Shown here piece after piece: positions 17,308 through 25,785 of a DNA stretch of 64,000 bases. The position numbers and the translations under genes are program-made. How positions within the stretch are numbered: position 1 is the first letter of the stretch; each line of letters starts with the position of its first letter. The stretch comes from Crossiella sp. S99.2 (GTDB taxonomy: Bacteria > Actinomycetota > Actinomycetes > Mycobacteriales > Pseudonocardiaceae). The stretch covers positions 744,001 to 808,000 of the forward strand of contig NZ_JALMDK010000003.1 of assembly GCF_023094165.1 (NCBI RefSeq). The letters run 5' to 3'. The notes below the pieces were generated by a model. It was not told where the DNA came from, did no database searches, and saw only the letters and a program-made list of their open reading frames with translations.

Positions 17308-18618
17308 TCAACGCGATCCGGATGTGCCGCGGAACGCCGCGGTGCGGCCCAGCAACAGGGTGGCGACGGCCGCGATGAGCATGAACGCGGCAATCACCAG
17401 CATGCCGGACCGGTAGTCGCCGGTGAGGTCCCGGAGCCAGCCGGTCAGGTAGGGCGCCAGGAAACCGGAGGTGTTGGCCAGCGAGGCGATCAGCGCGATG
17501 CCACCGGTGGCGGCCGGGCCGGTGAGAATGCCGGCCGGAAGCTGCCACCACACCGGCAGGGTGATGAAGGCGCCGACCGTGGTGATGGTGATGGCCGCCA
17601 TGACCAGCACCGGTGACTCCAGGTACAGCGCGGCGGCCAGCGCCAGCCCGGCCGGGATCAGCGGCAGCGCGATGTGCCGGATGCGTTCGCCCGCCCGGTC
17701 GGATCTGCGCGCGTAGAACCACATCGAGGCCGCGGCCAGCGCCGAGGGGATCGCGGTGATCAGGCCGATCGCGTAGGTCGACAGGCCGCCGTAACTGGTG
17801 TGGAAGCCGGCCACGATTTGCGGCAGGAAGAAGGTCAGCGCGTACAGGCCGCCGCTGATGCCGAAGCCGATCAGCGCGATGACGTAGACCCGCCCGTCCC
17901 GGAAGACCGCACGCAGCGAACTGCGGCCGTGGGTGCGGATGTCGGCCTGTTCGGCGTCGAGCGCGGCCCGCAGCGCGGCGGTCTCCTCAGCAGGCAGCCA
18001 CCTGGCCTGTTCAGGCCGGTCCGGCAACAGCTTCAGCACCAGGGCGCTGAGCAGGATCGCCGGGATGCCCTCGGCCAGCAGCATGAACCGCCAGCCGGCC
18101 AGGCCGAAGGCGTTGACCTCCATGAGCACGGTGGAGATCGGGGTGCCGATGGCCACCGTGACCGGCACCGCGAGCATGAACAGCGCGGTGTAGCGGCCGC
18201 GCTGGTGCCGGGGGAACCACTCGGTCAGGTACAGAATCATGCCGGGCAGGAAACCGGCCTCGCACACGCCGAGCAGGAAGCGCAGCAGGTAGAAGCCGGT
18301 CTCGTCCTGGATGAACGCGGTGGACGCGGCGCAGATGCCCCAGCCCAGGGTGATCGCGGCGATCCAGCGGCGGGCGCCGACCCGGCGCAGCACCAGGTTG
18401 CTGGGCAGCTCGAAGAGGGTGTAGCCGACGAAGAGCAGACCGGCGCCCAGGCCGAACACCGTTGCGCTGAAACCGAGATCGGCGTTCATCCGGACCGCGG
18501 CGATGCCCACGTTGACCCGGTCCAGGTAGTTCACGAAGAACAGCAACGCCATGAACGGCAACAGCCGCCGGCCCGCGCGCCTGACCGCGCCGGCCAGCGG
18601 ATCCGGGTGGGACGTCAG
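17308..18618 (-). CDS. MFS transporter, anion:cation symporter type, with CTG start
   Basis: About 12 membrane helices, with the LDRVNVGIAAVRMNADLGFS signature of the ACS/phthalate-permease group and the RxGRR-like loops of MFS carriers. The first ATG/GTG/TTG in frame (TTG 18561) would cut into helix 1. Reading from CTG 18618 gives a natural N-terminus (TSHPDPLAGAVRRAGRRLLPFMALLFF). CTG 18618 overlaps the VOC stop as CTGA, the same geometry as the ATGA overlaps elsewhere here. 436 residues. The substrate is probably an organic acid; this is family-level knowledge only. Confidence 0.85.
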   Translation of the reverse strand: MTSHPDPLAGAVRRAGRRLLPFMALLFFVNYLDRVNVGIAAVRMNADLGFSATVFGLGAGLLFVGYTLFELPSNLVLRRVGARRWIAAITLGWGICAASTAFIQDETGFYLLRFLLGVCEAGFLPGMILYLTEWFPRHQRGRYTALFMLAVPVTVAIGTPISTVLMEVNAFGLAGWRFMLLAEGIPAILLSALVLKLLPDRPEQARWLPAEETAALRAALDAEQADIRTHGRSSLRAVFRDGRVYVIALIGFGISGGLYALTFFLPQIVAGFHTSYGGLSTYAIGLITAIPSALAAASMWFYARRSDRAGERIRHIALPLIPAGLALAAALYLESPVLVMAAITITTVGAFITLPVWWQLPAGILTGPAATGGIALIASLANTSGFLAPYLTGWLRDLTGDYRSGMLVIAAFMLIAAVATLLLGRTAAFRGTSGSR

Positions 18619-19043
18619 TGCACGCAGAACTCGTTGCCTTCCACATCGGCCATGGTCACGAAGTACTGGCCGCGTTCCCGGCCGGTGCGCAACACCGATC
18701 CGCCCTGCCCGCGCAGTTCGGCCACCAGTGCGTCCACCTTAGCGATCTTGGCGGGCAGCGCGTCGCCGGGGGCGGTGGCCTGGATGTCCAGGTGCAGCCG
18801 GTTCTTGCCGTCCTTGGCCTCGGGCACACCGAGGAAACAGACCCGGTCACCGCTGTCCGGATCGGCGATCGCGGCGAACCTGGCCTGCTCGTTGGCCGGG
18901 AAACCCTTGGCGAGCTGGTAGTCCAGCCAGCTCCGGTGGCCGTCCAGCGGTCTCTGGATGGGATAGCCGAGCGCGACGGACCAGAAAGCGGCCATCCGGT
19001 CCGGGTTGTGGCAGTCGACAACCACCTGGAACTTACGTGCCAT
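18615..19043 (-). CDS. VOC-superfamily (glyoxalase-like) protein
   Basis: 142 residues from ATG 19043. Two beta-alpha-beta-beta-beta modules typical of the glyoxalase/bleomycin-resistance fold: FQVVVDCHNPDRMAAFWSVALGY at the start and NRLHLDIQA ... GQYFVTMADVEGNEFCV at the end. Likely metal-site residues (His, Glu) are in place in the second module. It belongs to the Glyoxalase_6-like subgroup common in actinomycetes, whose substrates are unknown. It is transcribed before, and overlaps, the MFS gene, so the two may handle the same compound. Confidence 0.85.
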   Translation of the reverse strand: MARKFQVVVDCHNPDRMAAFWSVALGYPIQRPLDGHRSWLDYQLAKGFPANEQARFAAIADPDSGDRVCFLGVPEAKDGKNRLHLDIQATAPGDALPAKIAKVDALVAELRGQGGSVLRTGRERGQYFVTMADVEGNEFCVH

Positions 19044-19225
19044 GCGCTCAGCATCCAGGATCACCCGGCGCACGCCTACGCCACCCGGTGGATCAAGGCG
19101 CGACCCGGTTGTGCACTGGCGGCCACCGGAGCCCGAACCGGCTACTGCCCGGGTGCGTTTCCGTACCCGTGTCCGCAACCTGCCGCCCGGGACCTCTCCC
19201 ACCCCAGCCCCGTTACGGTGCGCCC

Positions 19226-20563
19226 GTGAAGCACAGGGCGATGCGCACGGGATGGCTGACGGCAGTGGGACTCGGACTGCTCGCGGGCGGCTGCACCACA
19301 CCGCCGGAGCCCCCGGCCGCACCACCACCGGCGCCCGCCACCCGGGCACTGGTGGCCTGGGCCGGCACCGCCTGCGCACAGGCCGCCCAGTTCGACGAAC
19401 TACGAGCCCAGTTCGACCGGCTCCCCAAACCGGGCAGCCCGACCGGGCCCGGCCCCGACACCGCTGCCTTCCCCCTCGTCGGCGCGGTCACCGGCGCGGC
19501 GAGCAAGGTCGAAGGCATCGTCAAGGCGCTGACGAAGCTCGAACCCAGCAAGATCGCCGCCGCCGACCAGCACCTCGCCGCGCTGACCAAGACCCTGCGG
19601 GACCTCCAGCCAAAGCTGCCGAGTGCCAGGGACGCGGCACTGATCCTCCGGGATCCGGACGAGGAGAAGAAGGCCAAGGCCAAGCAGATCGGCGACCACC
19701 TCACCGCGATCGAACCACAGCTCGCCAAGCTGACCGGCCTGGCCGAGCGCACGCCCGAACTCCTCAGCTCACACAACCTGGCGCCGCACTGCGCCCCGGG
19801 CAAGAATCGGGACGACCGCGCCCGCACGCTGCTGAGCTGGATGAACACCATGTGCGAGACCACCAGGTCGCTGGCCGCCATGCGCACCGACCCGCTCAAC
19901 GACCCCACCCTCACCGATCCGCGCTTCGCCCGGGTCGCCGACATCACGCTGGACCAGTACCTGCGCAGCGCCCGGGAGACCCCCGCCCAGGTCGTCAAGC
20001 AACTCAAACCACTGCCGCCCACCGGGATCAAGGCCGCCGACGACCACCGGGCGAACGTGCTCGCCGCCGTCGAGGACGCCCTGCCCAAGCTGCCCAACTA
20101 CGGCTACAACCGGCCCCCGCTCAACTCGGCCCCGCTCAACGAACTGAAGGAGCAGGCCACCCAGGTCGCCCACATCCTCACCGCGCTCAAACCACAACCC
20201 CCGTCCCTGGCTGAGCTGGCCGCCCCCACCCCGGAGCTGGCCACCGCGCACGGCCTCGCCCCGAACTGCGAGCCGCCCGCGTCCCCAGCCGCCCTGCCCG
20301 CCGCCGCCAACGGCACCAACCTGGCCGCCTGCCAGTCCGGCAAGTGCCAGATCCAGGTCACCGACACTGCCGAACTCTCCCTGCGCGACTTCAAGTTCAA
20401 GATCACCGTCGCCCCCTCCGGTGTCACCGTCACCCACGACTCCGGTCTGCTGCGACTGGGTGCGGACAGCGAGGGCTCCTTCGGCAAGCCCGGCACCACC
20501 ATCAAGCTCAGACTCGCCGGCCACCGCGAGAACACCGCGGTGCTGGACATCACCGCTTCCTGA
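19226..20563 (+). CDS. Large secreted lipoprotein of unknown function
   Basis: 445 residues from GTG 19226 (ATG 19241 is an alternative). Lipobox LLAGGC near residue 24 predicts a lipid-anchored exported protein. It is mostly alpha-helical, with repeated blocks ending in Leu-Ala-Pro/Cys (HNLAPHCAPGK, HGLAPNCEPPA) that suggest two or three copies of one helical unit. It then ends in a short beta domain (TDTAELSLRDFKFKITV ... IKLRLAGHRENTAVLDIT). Cysteines are paired. I do not recognise the family. The 3' end is 17 bp from the convergent membrane-protein gene. Confidence 0.7.
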   Translation: MKHRAMRTGWLTAVGLGLLAGGCTTPPEPPAAPPPAPATRALVAWAGTACAQAAQFDELRAQFDRLPKPGSPTGPGPDTAAFPLVGAVTGAASKVEGIVKALTKLEPSKIAAADQHLAALTKTLRDLQPKLPSARDAALILRDPDEEKKAKAKQIGDHLTAIEPQLAKLTGLAERTPELLSSHNLAPHCAPGKNRDDRARTLLSWMNTMCETTRSLAAMRTDPLNDPTLTDPRFARVADITLDQYLRSARETPAQVVKQLKPLPPTGIKAADDHRANVLAAVEDALPKLPNYGYNRPPLNSAPLNELKEQATQVAHILTALKPQPPSLAELAAPTPELATAHGLAPNCEPPASPAALPAAANGTNLAACQSGKCQIQVTDTAELSLRDFKFKITVAPSGVTVTHDSGLLRLGADSEGSFGKPGTTIKLRLAGHRENTAVLDITAS

Positions 20564-20580
20564 ACTCACCCGGCACTGGG

Positions 20581-21714
20581 TCAGGCTCCGGTCACCACGG
20601 TGAGCAACGCGGTGAGTCCAAGCTTCACTGGCACCACCAACACGGCCCCGGCCAGCGCCGCCACCAGGCAGGCCTGCCAGCGGTCGGTGCGCCCGCGTTC
20701 CCGGTTGACCCGCGCCAGGTACAGCAGCACCGCGACCAGCACCGGCAGCCCCACACCCAGCAACCAGACCTGGTTCGGCCCGGACGACGGCAGGCTCGCC
20801 ACCCCCAGCGCACCAGCGGACAACGCGAGGCTCAGGTGCACGAACCGCGGCAGCGCGGCCGGGATGTCCGGGTCCTGCTCGTCCAGCATCGACTCGGTCC
20901 ACCTGTTGCACCACAACAGAAAGCTGATCGACAACACGAACGCCTGCACGCCCAGCACCGCCGCGAACGTGGGCGGCGGAAAGATCCCGTACCAGAACGG
21001 AAGACTGAACAGCACGCCGATCCCGGCGTAGCCCAGGGCCGCGCGCAGGGTCCGCCACAGCAGCCAGCCCGGTGGCGCGAGCAGCCGGGTCCACCACGGT
21101 TCCTCGTCCTCGGGCGGGTTGTAGGCAACCCAGTGCAGGTAGACCGGGATCAGGATGGCCGGCGTCACCAGCAGGCCCGTCAGCCAGTAGTCCGGCTCGC
21201 CCACCCGCTGGAACGGCCCCACCCCCATCCAGGCCGCGGTGAGCACAAATACCGTGCCCAGACTGGAGATCTGGCTGACCAACTGCAGGACCGGCGTCGC
21301 CCGGGTGTGCCAGGGCACTGCCAGCAGGTGGGTGAACACCAGCCAGAACAGCAAGGTGAGCGCCATCTGGGTGAGCACCGCGACCGGCGCCGTCTCCGGC
21401 AGCTTCTCGCTGACCAGCTTGACCACCGCCTCGGTGACGGCATCGCCGGGCTGGCCGGCCAGCCCGAAGGAGAGCACCAGCAACCCGAAGTGCAGGAACG
21501 GCAAGGTGCCCAGGTTCTCGCTGAGCAACTCGTGACTCAACGTCCGGCCAGACCACCACCGGATGATCGAGTAAGGCACGAACACCAGCCACACCAAGAT
21601 CAACAACGCCCACAACGGCCCAAGATCGTCCCCGGCCAGCCCGGTCACATCGACCGGAATCCGCAGGACGTTCAACAGCCACTGGATAGCGCCGTAGTAG
21701 TCGAGCTTGGTCAC
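20581..21714 (-). CDS. Polytopic membrane protein of unknown function
   Basis: 377 residues from GTG 21714 with roughly nine hydrophobic helices, for example WALLILVWLVFVPYSII, TLLFWLVFTHLLAVPW and LLGVGLPVLVAVLLYLA. The loops between are short. The segment YNPPEDEEPWWTRLL in the middle is a conspicuous acidic-aromatic loop. No transporter or enzyme motif is visible. Monocistronic, between a lipoprotein gene and the exonuclease. Confidence 0.75.
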   Translation of the reverse strand: MTKLDYYGAIQWLLNVLRIPVDVTGLAGDDLGPLWALLILVWLVFVPYSIIRWWSGRTLSHELLSENLGTLPFLHFGLLVLSFGLAGQPGDAVTEAVVKLVSEKLPETAPVAVLTQMALTLLFWLVFTHLLAVPWHTRATPVLQLVSQISSLGTVFVLTAAWMGVGPFQRVGEPDYWLTGLLVTPAILIPVYLHWVAYNPPEDEEPWWTRLLAPPGWLLWRTLRAALGYAGIGVLFSLPFWYGIFPPPTFAAVLGVQAFVLSISFLLWCNRWTESMLDEQDPDIPAALPRFVHLSLALSAGALGVASLPSSGPNQVWLLGVGLPVLVAVLLYLARVNRERGRTDRWQACLVAALAGAVLVVPVKLGLTALLTVVTGA

Positions 21715-21872
21715 CTGCCCGTAGTCGAGTCGCTACTCTTCGTCGTTAGCCGAGCTGGACCGGCGTGCCGCAAGCGTTACCGGCTCGCCCCCACGACGTC
21801 ACCAACCCCACCCACGTCGCCGACACCGCCGACGCCGCCCGCGTCATCGGCCGCACCGGCTAACCTCGGCGG

Positions 21873-22700
21873 ATGAACGGCGAGCCCGGCCTACTGAACG
21901 TCATCGACGTCGAGGCCACCTGCTGGCCCGGCACCCCGCCGCCCGGCCAGATCAGCGAGATCATCGAGATCGGCCTGACCGTGGTCAACCTCGCCACCGC
22001 CGAACGCCTGCGCAAACACCGGATCCTGGTGCGCCCACGGCAGTCCGCGGTCAGCGAGTTCTGCACTGAGCTGACTGGACTCACCCAGACCGAGGTCGAC
22101 ACCGGCGTCGACTTCGCCGAGGCCTGCGCGCTTCTGGCCACCGAACACGCCGCGGCCAAACGCGCCTGGACCAGCTGGGGCGACTACGACCGCAAGCAGT
22201 TCCACCGCCAGTGCACCCCCACCGCCAGCCCAAGCAACCCACGGCCCACCAACGCCCACCCGCTCAACCCCGACCACACCGCCGCCCACCCACTCAGCCC
22301 GCCCCACACTGCCGCCCACCCACTCAGCCCGCCCCACACTGCCGCCCACCCACTCAATCCGCCCCACATCGCCGCCCACCCACTCAATCCGCCCCACGCC
22401 GCCGCCTACCCACTCAGCCCGCTGCACACCAACGCCAAAGCGGTCTTCGCCACCGCCTTTGGCCTGCGCCGCCCCGCCGGCATGGCCCGCGCGCTGGAGA
22501 TCGCCGGACTGCCGTTGCAGGGCCGCCACCACCGCGGCGACGACGATTCGTGGAACATCGCCGCGCTGGTGCTGTGCCTGCTCGGCCGCGGCGCCTGGCC
22601 GGGAGCCGCCCGTGGGTCAGTGCCGCCGGCGCAGCGCCAGATAGCCAAGCCAGGCGAGGTAGATCGCGCTGACGCCGAAGCCGACCCCGAACGGCGATAG
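21873..22700 (+). CDS. DEDDh 3'-5' exonuclease (ERI-1/KapD-like) with internal repeat expansion
   Basis: 275 residues; family members usually have about 180-200. Exonuclease motifs are all present: D12-x-E14 (VIDVEATCW), the WGDYDRKQF motif and HHRGDDDSWNIAAL with the catalytic His and Asp. Between motifs II and III, where relatives have a short YPFGPRHTNAK-like segment, this protein has six to seven copies of a 10-residue unit (residues 119-188). Function is probably RNA or DNA end trimming. The last 28 codons overlap the convergent small membrane-protein gene. Confidence 0.82.
   Translation: MNGEPGLLNVIDVEATCWPGTPPPGQISEIIEIGLTVVNLATAERLRKHRILVRPRQSAVSEFCTELTGLTQTEVDTGVDFAEACALLATEHAAAKRAWTSWGDYDRKQFHRQCTPTASPSNPRPTNAHPLNPDHTAAHPLSPPHTAAHPLSPPHTAAHPLNPPHIAAHPLNPPHAAAYPLSPLHTNAKAVFATAFGLRRPAGMARALEIAGLPLQGRHHRGDDDSWNIAALVLCLLGRGAWPGAARGSVPPAQRQIAKPGEVDRADAEADPERR
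22257..22436 (+). repeat. 30-bp in-frame tandem repeat inside the exonuclease gene
   Basis: Six 30-bp units at 22257, 22287, 22317, 22347, 22377 and 22407; units 2 and 3 are identical. They encode HPLNPDHTAA, HPLSPPHTAA (twice), HPLNPPHIAA, HPLNPPHAAA and YPLSPLHTNA. The last unit is the family's own conserved segment; a degenerate extra unit precedes at 22227. This looks like amplification of the native 30 bp. Confidence 0.9.
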
Positions 22701-22838
22701 CCGGTAGTGGTCCCCGGCGCTGAACTGCACCGGGAAGACGAGCCGGACGATCAGGCCGATGACGATCGTGCCGGTGGCGAGGATGAGCAGGGCGCCAATG
22801 ATCCCGGCGGCGAACCGGGTCCGGCTGCAGGTGTTCAC
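22617..22838 (-). CDS. Small two-helix membrane protein
   Basis: 73 residues from GTG 22838; the open frame extends to ATG 22955, but that part is basic and looks noncoding. Two hydrophobic segments (AAGIIGALLILATGTIVIGLIVRL and FGVGFGVSAIYLAWLGYLAL) flank a short polar loop, ending in RRRH. Unknown function. Its 3' end overlaps that of the exonuclease by 84 bp on the opposite strand. Confidence 0.6.
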   Translation of the reverse strand: MNTCSRTRFAAGIIGALLILATGTIVIGLIVRLVFPVQFSAGDHYRLSPFGVGFGVSAIYLAWLGYLALRRRH

Positions 22839-23322
22839 GGGTAGATCAGGGTGCGATCGATCCGAAATTCGGCTCACGCCTCGCAGGCTACTTGTCCGCC
22901 CACGGGACCTGTCCCGTCCGCTGTGCGGGCAAATCCAGGAAAACCGGTCTCCCAAGCCACAAACCAGCCCGCCCCAACGCCACTACCAGCCACAAATCCC
23001 CGCCGCAGAACGGCGTCTCCCTCCCAGGAGTGAAATTCCGCGGCACCCCTCATCCACCTAGCCATCTCCCCCTACGACTCTGGTACTACCCACCCCGCCG
23101 TCACGTCTGATGCGCACCCCCACCCCACGAACAAAACTGGGCCCCACCACGGCATTCCCACCCACACCCACCAACCGGAGCCCCCAGCTTGTTCTCGCCC
23201 AGGTGACCGCCCACACCCCGTTCCCAGTCCCCCAGACCAACACCACCTGGTCCGCCCCCACGCCCCTCAACACCGCCGCCCACTTCGGCTGCCACCGCTC
23301 CCAACCCACAGGAGAAGTCACC
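22839..23322. other. 484-bp C-rich intergenic stretch
   Basis: The plus strand is strongly pyrimidine-biased (runs of CCACCC, CACCCCCACC), and I find no gene with an RBS, no tRNA and no clear hairpin series. The last part carries the RBS (AGGAG near 23310) of the gene at 23323. The strand bias may just reflect degenerate sequence. Confidence 0.45.
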
Positions 23323-23544
23323 ATGACCGAGCAGTACTGGGCATACGGAGCCGCCGCAGCCATCGCCCTGACCATCATCGCCGGATTCGTGCTCTTCCTG
23401 GCCGCACTGATCAGCGTCCTACGAAGCCCCTTGCACGGCGGCATGACCCTGGTCTGGGTGGTCTTCACCTTCTGCGCCCCGTTCCTGGGCCCCCTGCTGT
23501 GGTTCCTGTTCGGGCGCACCAGCGCCTACGGCGACGCCCGCTGA
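23323..23544 (+). CDS. PLDc_N-domain small membrane protein
   Basis: 73 residues from ATG 23323, with AGGAG well placed upstream. Two transmembrane helices (IALTIIAGFVLFLAALISVL and VWVVFTFCAPFLGPLLWFLFG), the second ending in the FLGPLLWFLFGR signature of the PLD nuclease N-terminal domain (PF13396). In this short form it is a stand-alone membrane protein common in actinobacteria; the role is unknown and the phospholipase domain is absent. Confidence 0.8.
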   Translation: MTEQYWAYGAAAAIALTIIAGFVLFLAALISVLRSPLHGGMTLVWVVFTFCAPFLGPLLWFLFGRTSAYGDAR

Positions 23545-23694
23545 CAATCCCTCCAACAAGGAGGCCAGCGGCTCCGTCACGCCAGGCTCGCCCAGCATCA
23601 CAAGACCAAGCGCGGGCAGTTCAGAACACTCCCAGGCACGCCAGGGCAAACCCGCCCCCGCCAATGCAAACCAGGTCCCGTCAGCGCACGGACC

Positions 23695-23918
23695 AACCAC
23701 TTCGCAGACCTGCCACTTCGTGACCCGGTCACCTCGTCACCTGGGCGCCTCGCGACCCGGTCAACTGGTGGCCCAGTAACTTCGCGGCCCAGTCGCCTCA
23801 CGGCCCAGTCGCCTCACAGCCCAGTCGCCTCACAGCCTCGCCACCTCGCGAGCCGGTCACCTCGTCGCCCGATCGCCTCGTCGCCCGGTCGTCCCACAGC
23901 CCGGTTGCCCGCTGCCCC
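23695..23918. repeat. 16-bp tandem repeat array (14 imperfect units)
   Basis: Fourteen consecutive 16-bp units between the convergent ends of the PLDc_N gene and the response regulator. The cleanest units, at 23791-23838, read AGTCGCCTCACRGCCC; other units vary at several positions. The period is not a multiple of three, so it is not a coding repeat. No spacers occur, which excludes CRISPR. It could vary in copy number among strains. Confidence 0.85.
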
Positions 23919-23941
23919 ACCACTCCTGATGCCCTGCCTCG

Positions 23942-24586
23942 TCAGAGCAAACCCGCGTCGTGCACCAGGATTGCCACCTGGGTGCGGTTTGCTGCTCGCA
24001 GCTTGATCTTGATCCGTCCAATGTGGACCTTCACGGTGGACTCGCTCATGAACAGCACACCCCCGATCTCCACGTTGCTCAACCCGTGCCCGATCTGCAC
24101 CGCCACCTCGCGTTCCCGTGGGGTGAGCGCGGCCAGCCGGGCGAGTGCCGCCTCTTCGGCCGCGCCGGTGGCGAAGCGGGACAGCAGGCGCTTGGTGATC
24201 CGGGGCGAGATCATGGCCTCACCGGAGGCGATCACCCGGACCGCGGTGACCAGTTCCAACGGTGGGCTGTCCTTGAGCAGGAAGCCGGCGGCGCCGTATC
24301 GCAGTGCGGCATGCACGTACTCGTCGACGTCGAAGGTGGTGAGGATGACCACCGCAGGAGCCTCGGGCCGAGCGGTCAGCTGGCGGGTGACCTCGATGCC
24401 GTCGACCTTGGGCATCTGGATGTCGGTGAGCACCACATCTGGCCGGAACCGATCGGTCAGCTCGATCGCCTGCGAGCCGTCCTCGCCCTCGGCCACGACC
24501 TCGATGTCCGAGGCGGACTCCAGGATCATCCGGACCCCGCTGCGGACGATCTCCTCGTCCTCCAGCAGGACCACCTTCACCGTCAC
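23942..24586 (-). CDS. NarL/LuxR-type response regulator
   Basis: 214 residues from GTG 24586, overlapping the histidine-kinase stop (GTGA). Receiver domain 1-120 with D10, phospho-acceptor D55 (VVLTDIQMP), a Thr in ILTTF and Lys in FLLKD, all intact. C-terminal GerE helix-turn-helix (LTPREREVAVQIGHGLSNVEIGGVLFMSESTVKVHIGRIKIKL). Last gene of the ABC/kinase operon and its likely transcriptional output. Its receiver provides the normal-length comparison for the expanded regulator at 39497. Confidence 0.95.
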   Translation of the reverse strand: MTVKVVLLEDEEIVRSGVRMILESASDIEVVAEGEDGSQAIELTDRFRPDVVLTDIQMPKVDGIEVTRQLTARPEAPAVVILTTFDVDEYVHAALRYGAAGFLLKDSPPLELVTAVRVIASGEAMISPRITKRLLSRFATGAAEEAALARLAALTPREREVAVQIGHGLSNVEIGGVLFMSESTVKVHIGRIKIKLRAANRTQVAILVHDAGLL

Positions 24587-25779
24587 GTTGTCGTCTCCTC
24601 CAGCGGGAACCGCGCGGTCACCCGGAACACTCCGCCTTCGACACGGCCCGCGCTGAGCCGCCCACCGGCCAGTTCGACCCGTTCCCGCATACCCAGCAGA
24701 CCGTAACCGGAGCCGGGCACGTCCGCCGGACGCGGGGCCAGCGGATTGCTGATCTCCACGACCAGCAGCTCAGCCGTCGCGCTGACCCGCACCCGCACGT
24801 CCGCGTGCGGGGCGTGCTTACCGGCGTTGGTCAGTGATTCCTGCACCACCCGGTACACCGCCCGCTCCACCACCTCGGGCACCTCCGGCGCCGGATCCGG
24901 CAGTTCCAGCTCGACCCGCCCGCCGGTGGCCAGCACCTCCGCCACCAGGTGCTCGATCGAGCCGAACAACCCGCTCCCGGTGGCCCGTGTCGGCGGCGGC
25001 TCACCTTCGTCGGCCTCATCGCGCAGCACCCGCAGAATGCCGCGCAACTCATCCAGTGCGGTCACGCTCACGGTGCGGATCGTCTCCGCGGCCCGTTCAG
25101 TCCGCCCGTCCGGCGCGTTCACCGACAGCGCGCCCGCCTGCAATGCGATCGCGGTGACTCGGTGCGCGACCACGTCGTGCATTTCCCTGGCGATACGCCG
25201 GCGTTCGGCCGACACAGCCTGCTCGGCGAGCAGGGTGCGGGTGCGCTCCGCCTCCTCGGCCCGGTCCTGCAGCACGGCGAGCAGGGTCGCCCGCTGATGC
25301 ATCCACAGCCCGGCGAGCACTGGTGCCGCCACCATCAGGGCGAAGGCGAACGCCATCGGCGCCAGGTCCTCCACCCGAAACGGCTTCCGCTGGATGAACT
25401 CCACAGCCGTTGTCAGCAGGACCGCGATGCCGGTGCTCCAGCTCAGTCCGTGCCGGGCCGCGACCGAGTAGACCGCCACGGTCGCCGGGACCAGGGTCAG
25501 CCCAGCCGGAATACCGGCCAGCGCCACTACCAGCACCACCATCGGGAACCGCCGACGCAACTGCGGCAGCGTGCAGATCAGCGTGACCAGCGCGACCTGG
25601 TAGTACGGGTTGTCCAGCTTGTCCTGGTTCCGAGCGCTGACCAGCTCAAACGTGAACACGATGGCGAACACCAGGATGTCCAGCGCCACCAGGCTGAGCC
25701 GACCGTCCCACCAGGCCCATCTGCCTTGCACACGCTTCTCGGACCCCACGACGCCCACTGTAGGCGGCCACGTGATCAT
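24583..25779 (-). CDS. Sensor histidine kinase (HisKA_3 type)
   Basis: 398 residues from ATG 25779. About five or six N-terminal membrane helices with very short loops (residues 25-165), so it probably senses within the membrane. The dimerisation helix has RRRIAREMHDVVAHRV with the phospho-acceptor His, and the ATPase domain ends with GYGLLGMRERVELAGG. The gene starts 6 bp after the ABC permease stop. Intramembrane-sensing kinases paired with ABC-2 exporters commonly respond to membrane-active antibiotics; that role is inferred here. Confidence 0.93.
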   Translation of the reverse strand: MITWPPTVGVVGSEKRVQGRWAWWDGRLSLVALDILVFAIVFTFELVSARNQDKLDNPYYQVALVTLICTLPQLRRRFPMVVLVVALAGIPAGLTLVPATVAVYSVAARHGLSWSTGIAVLLTTAVEFIQRKPFRVEDLAPMAFAFALMVAAPVLAGLWMHQRATLLAVLQDRAEEAERTRTLLAEQAVSAERRRIAREMHDVVAHRVTAIALQAGALSVNAPDGRTERAAETIRTVSVTALDELRGILRVLRDEADEGEPPPTRATGSGLFGSIEHLVAEVLATGGRVELELPDPAPEVPEVVERAVYRVVQESLTNAGKHAPHADVRVRVSATAELLVVEISNPLAPRPADVPGSGYGLLGMRERVELAGGRLSAGRVEGGVFRVTARFPLEETTT

Positions 25780-25785
25780 TGACCG

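Noticed and set aside
23695..23918. Possible CRISPR array.
   Set aside because: Units are contiguous and only 16 bp, with no spacers and no cas genes nearby.
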